This document shows positions 43,989 through 44,933 of a stretch of DNA of 44,933 nucleotides, piece by piece. Source of the stretch: JAFGSZ01 sp964492185 (lineage in GTDB: Bacteria > Bacteroidota > Bacteroidia > Bacteroidales > UBA10428); the NCBI GenBank assembly GCA_964492185.1, contig CAZBJH010000016.1, positions 1 to 44,933 on the forward strand, written 5' to 3'. Every line of letters begins with the position of its first letter. Position 1 is the stretch's first letter. Both the position numbers and the translations under genes were made by a program. The notes beneath the pieces are model-generated. The model saw nothing but the letters and a program-made list of their open reading frames with translations. It was not told the DNA's origin and made no database searches.

Positions 43989-44108
43989 TCAACATATTCT
44001 CATTCATTTTTACGAAGTATTAGCCCGGCGAAGCAAATAAGGCAGGTTCGATTAGTTATTTCCGTATAATTCTTTGTCATGTGGCTCATCTTTATGTACC
44101 GGGTTTAG

Positions 44109-44654
44109 TTATTCTTCCCTGATCAATTGCAATTCCTGTTGCAGTTCAGCTATTATTTGTCTCAATTCTTGAATTTCTTGTTTGCAACGTTCATTTTCGA
44201 TTTGCAGCTCGATTATTCTCTCCTTCTCCTCATTCGATTTTTTTTGGATATGGCCATTTAATTGTACAATATGATCTTCCAGGATGTCTTTTTCGGCCAG
44301 CAATTCTTCAATTCTGCTTTTAAGGTTTTGAATATTCATATTGGCTGACTGCATTTCTGTTTTGGTATTTTCGAGTTCCGTCTCATACTGCAATTCCATA
44401 GCTTGAAGATGCCCGATTTCTTTCTGTAAGCTCTGATTTTTTTCATTTAGCTTTTCCAACTGCTTTTTAAGTTCTAAAACTTCATTGTGCAGGTCGTTTA
44501 ATAATTGGGCTGAATCTGGATCCTGCTTTATTAGTTTCCCGTTTTGAGCAAACATAATTTTTTCATAATCATCATGCAGGATTATATCTCTGCCATCTAC
44601 AGCTTTTTCATGGAATAATGCTGCCAAAAAAAATATGATAAGGAATATCCGCAT
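44109..44654 (-). CDS. Secreted coiled-coil protein
   Basis: I start at the ATG at 44654 (MRIFLIIFFLAALFHEKAVDG), which gives a clean signal peptide; an ATG 24 nt further upstream would add a lysine-rich extension. After a short linker, residues about 45-180 are an almost continuous coiled coil with heptad-spaced Leu/Ile and dense Glu/Lys/Gln (LHNEVLELKKQLEKLNEKNQ, CKQEIQELRQIIAELQQELQ). There is no membrane helix, lipobox or enzymatic motif. It lies upstream of the FGE-fold cluster on the same strand but is separated from it by 482 nt of repeat-rich DNA, so co-transcription is doubtful. A periplasmic or exported structural spacer is the most that can be said. Confidence 0.7.
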   Translation of the reverse strand: MRIFLIIFFLAALFHEKAVDGRDIILHDDYEKIMFAQNGKLIKQDPDSAQLLNDLHNEVLELKKQLEKLNEKNQSLQKEIGHLQAMELQYETELENTKTEMQSANMNIQNLKSRIEELLAEKDILEDHIVQLNGHIQKKSNEEKERIIELQIENERCKQEIQELRQIIAELQQELQLIREE

Positions 44655-44712
44655 TTTTTTGTTTTTAAGATATAACAAATTTTCCTGGTATGCAAATAAT
44701 TATATCAACATC

Positions 44713-44791
44713 ATGCAACGATTAATTATCCAAACCGGTTAATAAAGACGAGCTTATAAGGATCATTGATAAATACACGGGGCAGAAATAG
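44713..44791 (+). pseudogene. Decayed 3'-end fragment of a hybrid-kinase receiver domain
   Basis: The frame from 44714 reads CND*LSKPVNKDELIRIIDKYTGQK and stops at TAG 44789-44791, matching the end of the hybrid kinase at 32769-32838 (CNDYLSKPVNHDELIRIIDKYTRQK). About 70 of 79 nt are identical by eye. The Tyr codon is now TAA, so the fragment cannot be read through, and nothing upstream of ATGCAACG matches. The downstream non-coding sequence up to 44880 is also shared with the region after the kinase gene. Confidence 0.8.
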
Positions 44792-44880
44792 CAACAAAGC
44801 ATTGAAAGATATAAATTAACGTGTTATCTCTGTCATTATATAATATCACCAGGGGTGGGCTTCATTATTGTATAATATTT
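44792..44880. repeat. Duplicated downstream flank of the hybrid-kinase gene
   Basis: CAACAAAGCATTGAAAGA, ACGTGTTATCTCTGTCATTA and the following bases match 32839-32930 with small indels. The match ends at ATATTTAG. Beyond that point one copy continues into the CCTGCA hairpin and the other into the MITE-like element, so repeat boundaries coincide with the duplication boundary. Confidence 0.7.
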
Positions 44881-44933
44881 AGTGTCTGTCCATAATGTCC
44901 GATATCTGCGTTGCTGCTCACATTTTAAATCCT
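44880..44933 (-). repeat. MITE-like element, second copy cut by the window edge
   Basis: The 54 nt from TAGTGTCTGTCCATAATG onward match the complement of 26270-26323 with a single mismatch. The copy is in opposite orientation to the one at carB and runs out of the window, so its other end is unseen. Confidence 0.8.

Larger units (their letters stand above)
43627..44108. other. 482-nt intergenic region with repeat remnants
   Basis: The region lies between the minus-strand coiled-coil gene (which ends at 44109) and the start of the minus-strand FGE-fold cluster, so it should carry the cluster's promoter. It contains degenerate pieces of the MITE-like element (43691-43763) and a copy of repeat family 2 (43926-43988, continuing weakly to about 44050). 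There is no credible open frame. Confidence 0.5.

Overview
The window looks like a chromosomal segment of a member of the Bacteroidota, probably an environmental Bacteroidales/Marinilabiliales-type organism. The pointers are a PorP/SprF outer-membrane protein beside a giant SprB-repeat protein with a gliding-motility-type C-terminal domain (type IX secretion, T9SS), a one-component hybrid two-component system (HTCS), a short 286-residue primary sigma factor, start codons without purine-rich Shine-Dalgarno sequences, and a GH95 fucosidase lipoprotein. No rRNA, tRNA, CRISPR array or complete insertion sequence was seen.

Layout. 1-5.2 kb is the end of a surface-polysaccharide locus: a polysaccharide deacetylase tail, two GT4 glycosyltransferases, a sulfotransferase, and two convergent DUF6625-like putative glycosyltransferases. 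The last three are strikingly AT-rich. 5.4-10.6 kb holds a 1438-residue SprB-repeat surface protein and its PorP/SprF partner. 10.7-14.6 kb holds purD, a gluconate-5-dehydrogenase-like SDR and L-fucose isomerase. These converge on a 1391-residue HTCS (14.8-18.9 kb). Then come the primary sigma factor (19.2-20.1 kb), a membrane-anchored TPR protein, and a LacI regulator followed 26 nt later by a GH95 alpha-L-fucosidase lipoprotein. Together FucI, the SDR, the HTCS, LacI and GH95 suggest sensing, release and isomerisation of fucose, although no fucose permease, kinase or aldolase is present. carB (26.3-29.5 kb) and a cytoplasmic REC-PAS-PAS-GAF-HK-REC hybrid kinase (30.0-32.8 kb) follow.

33.1-43.6 kb is the most unusual part. 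It is a five-gene minus-strand cluster of secreted proteins. Four tandem paralogues share a novel-looking N-terminal beta domain and a formylglycine-generating-enzyme (FGE/C-type-lectin-fold) domain that lacks the catalytic cysteines. They are arranged B-A-B-A, that is, as a duplicated gene pair. Each ends in GGRGGR, or GGRGGR plus a few residues, just after a hypervariable tip segment. The fifth gene encodes a 1292-residue protein with 20 cysteine-punctuated glycine-rich repeats and no visible T9SS sorting domain. A secreted coiled-coil protein lies beyond at 44.1-44.7 kb.

Dispersed repeats sit between genes. One is a 124-nt imperfect-hairpin, MITE-like element whose end supplies the carB stop codon. 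A nearly identical copy starts at the window's right edge, directly after a decayed duplicate of the hybrid kinase gene's 3' end. A second repeat family lies at 29.6 and 43.9 kb.
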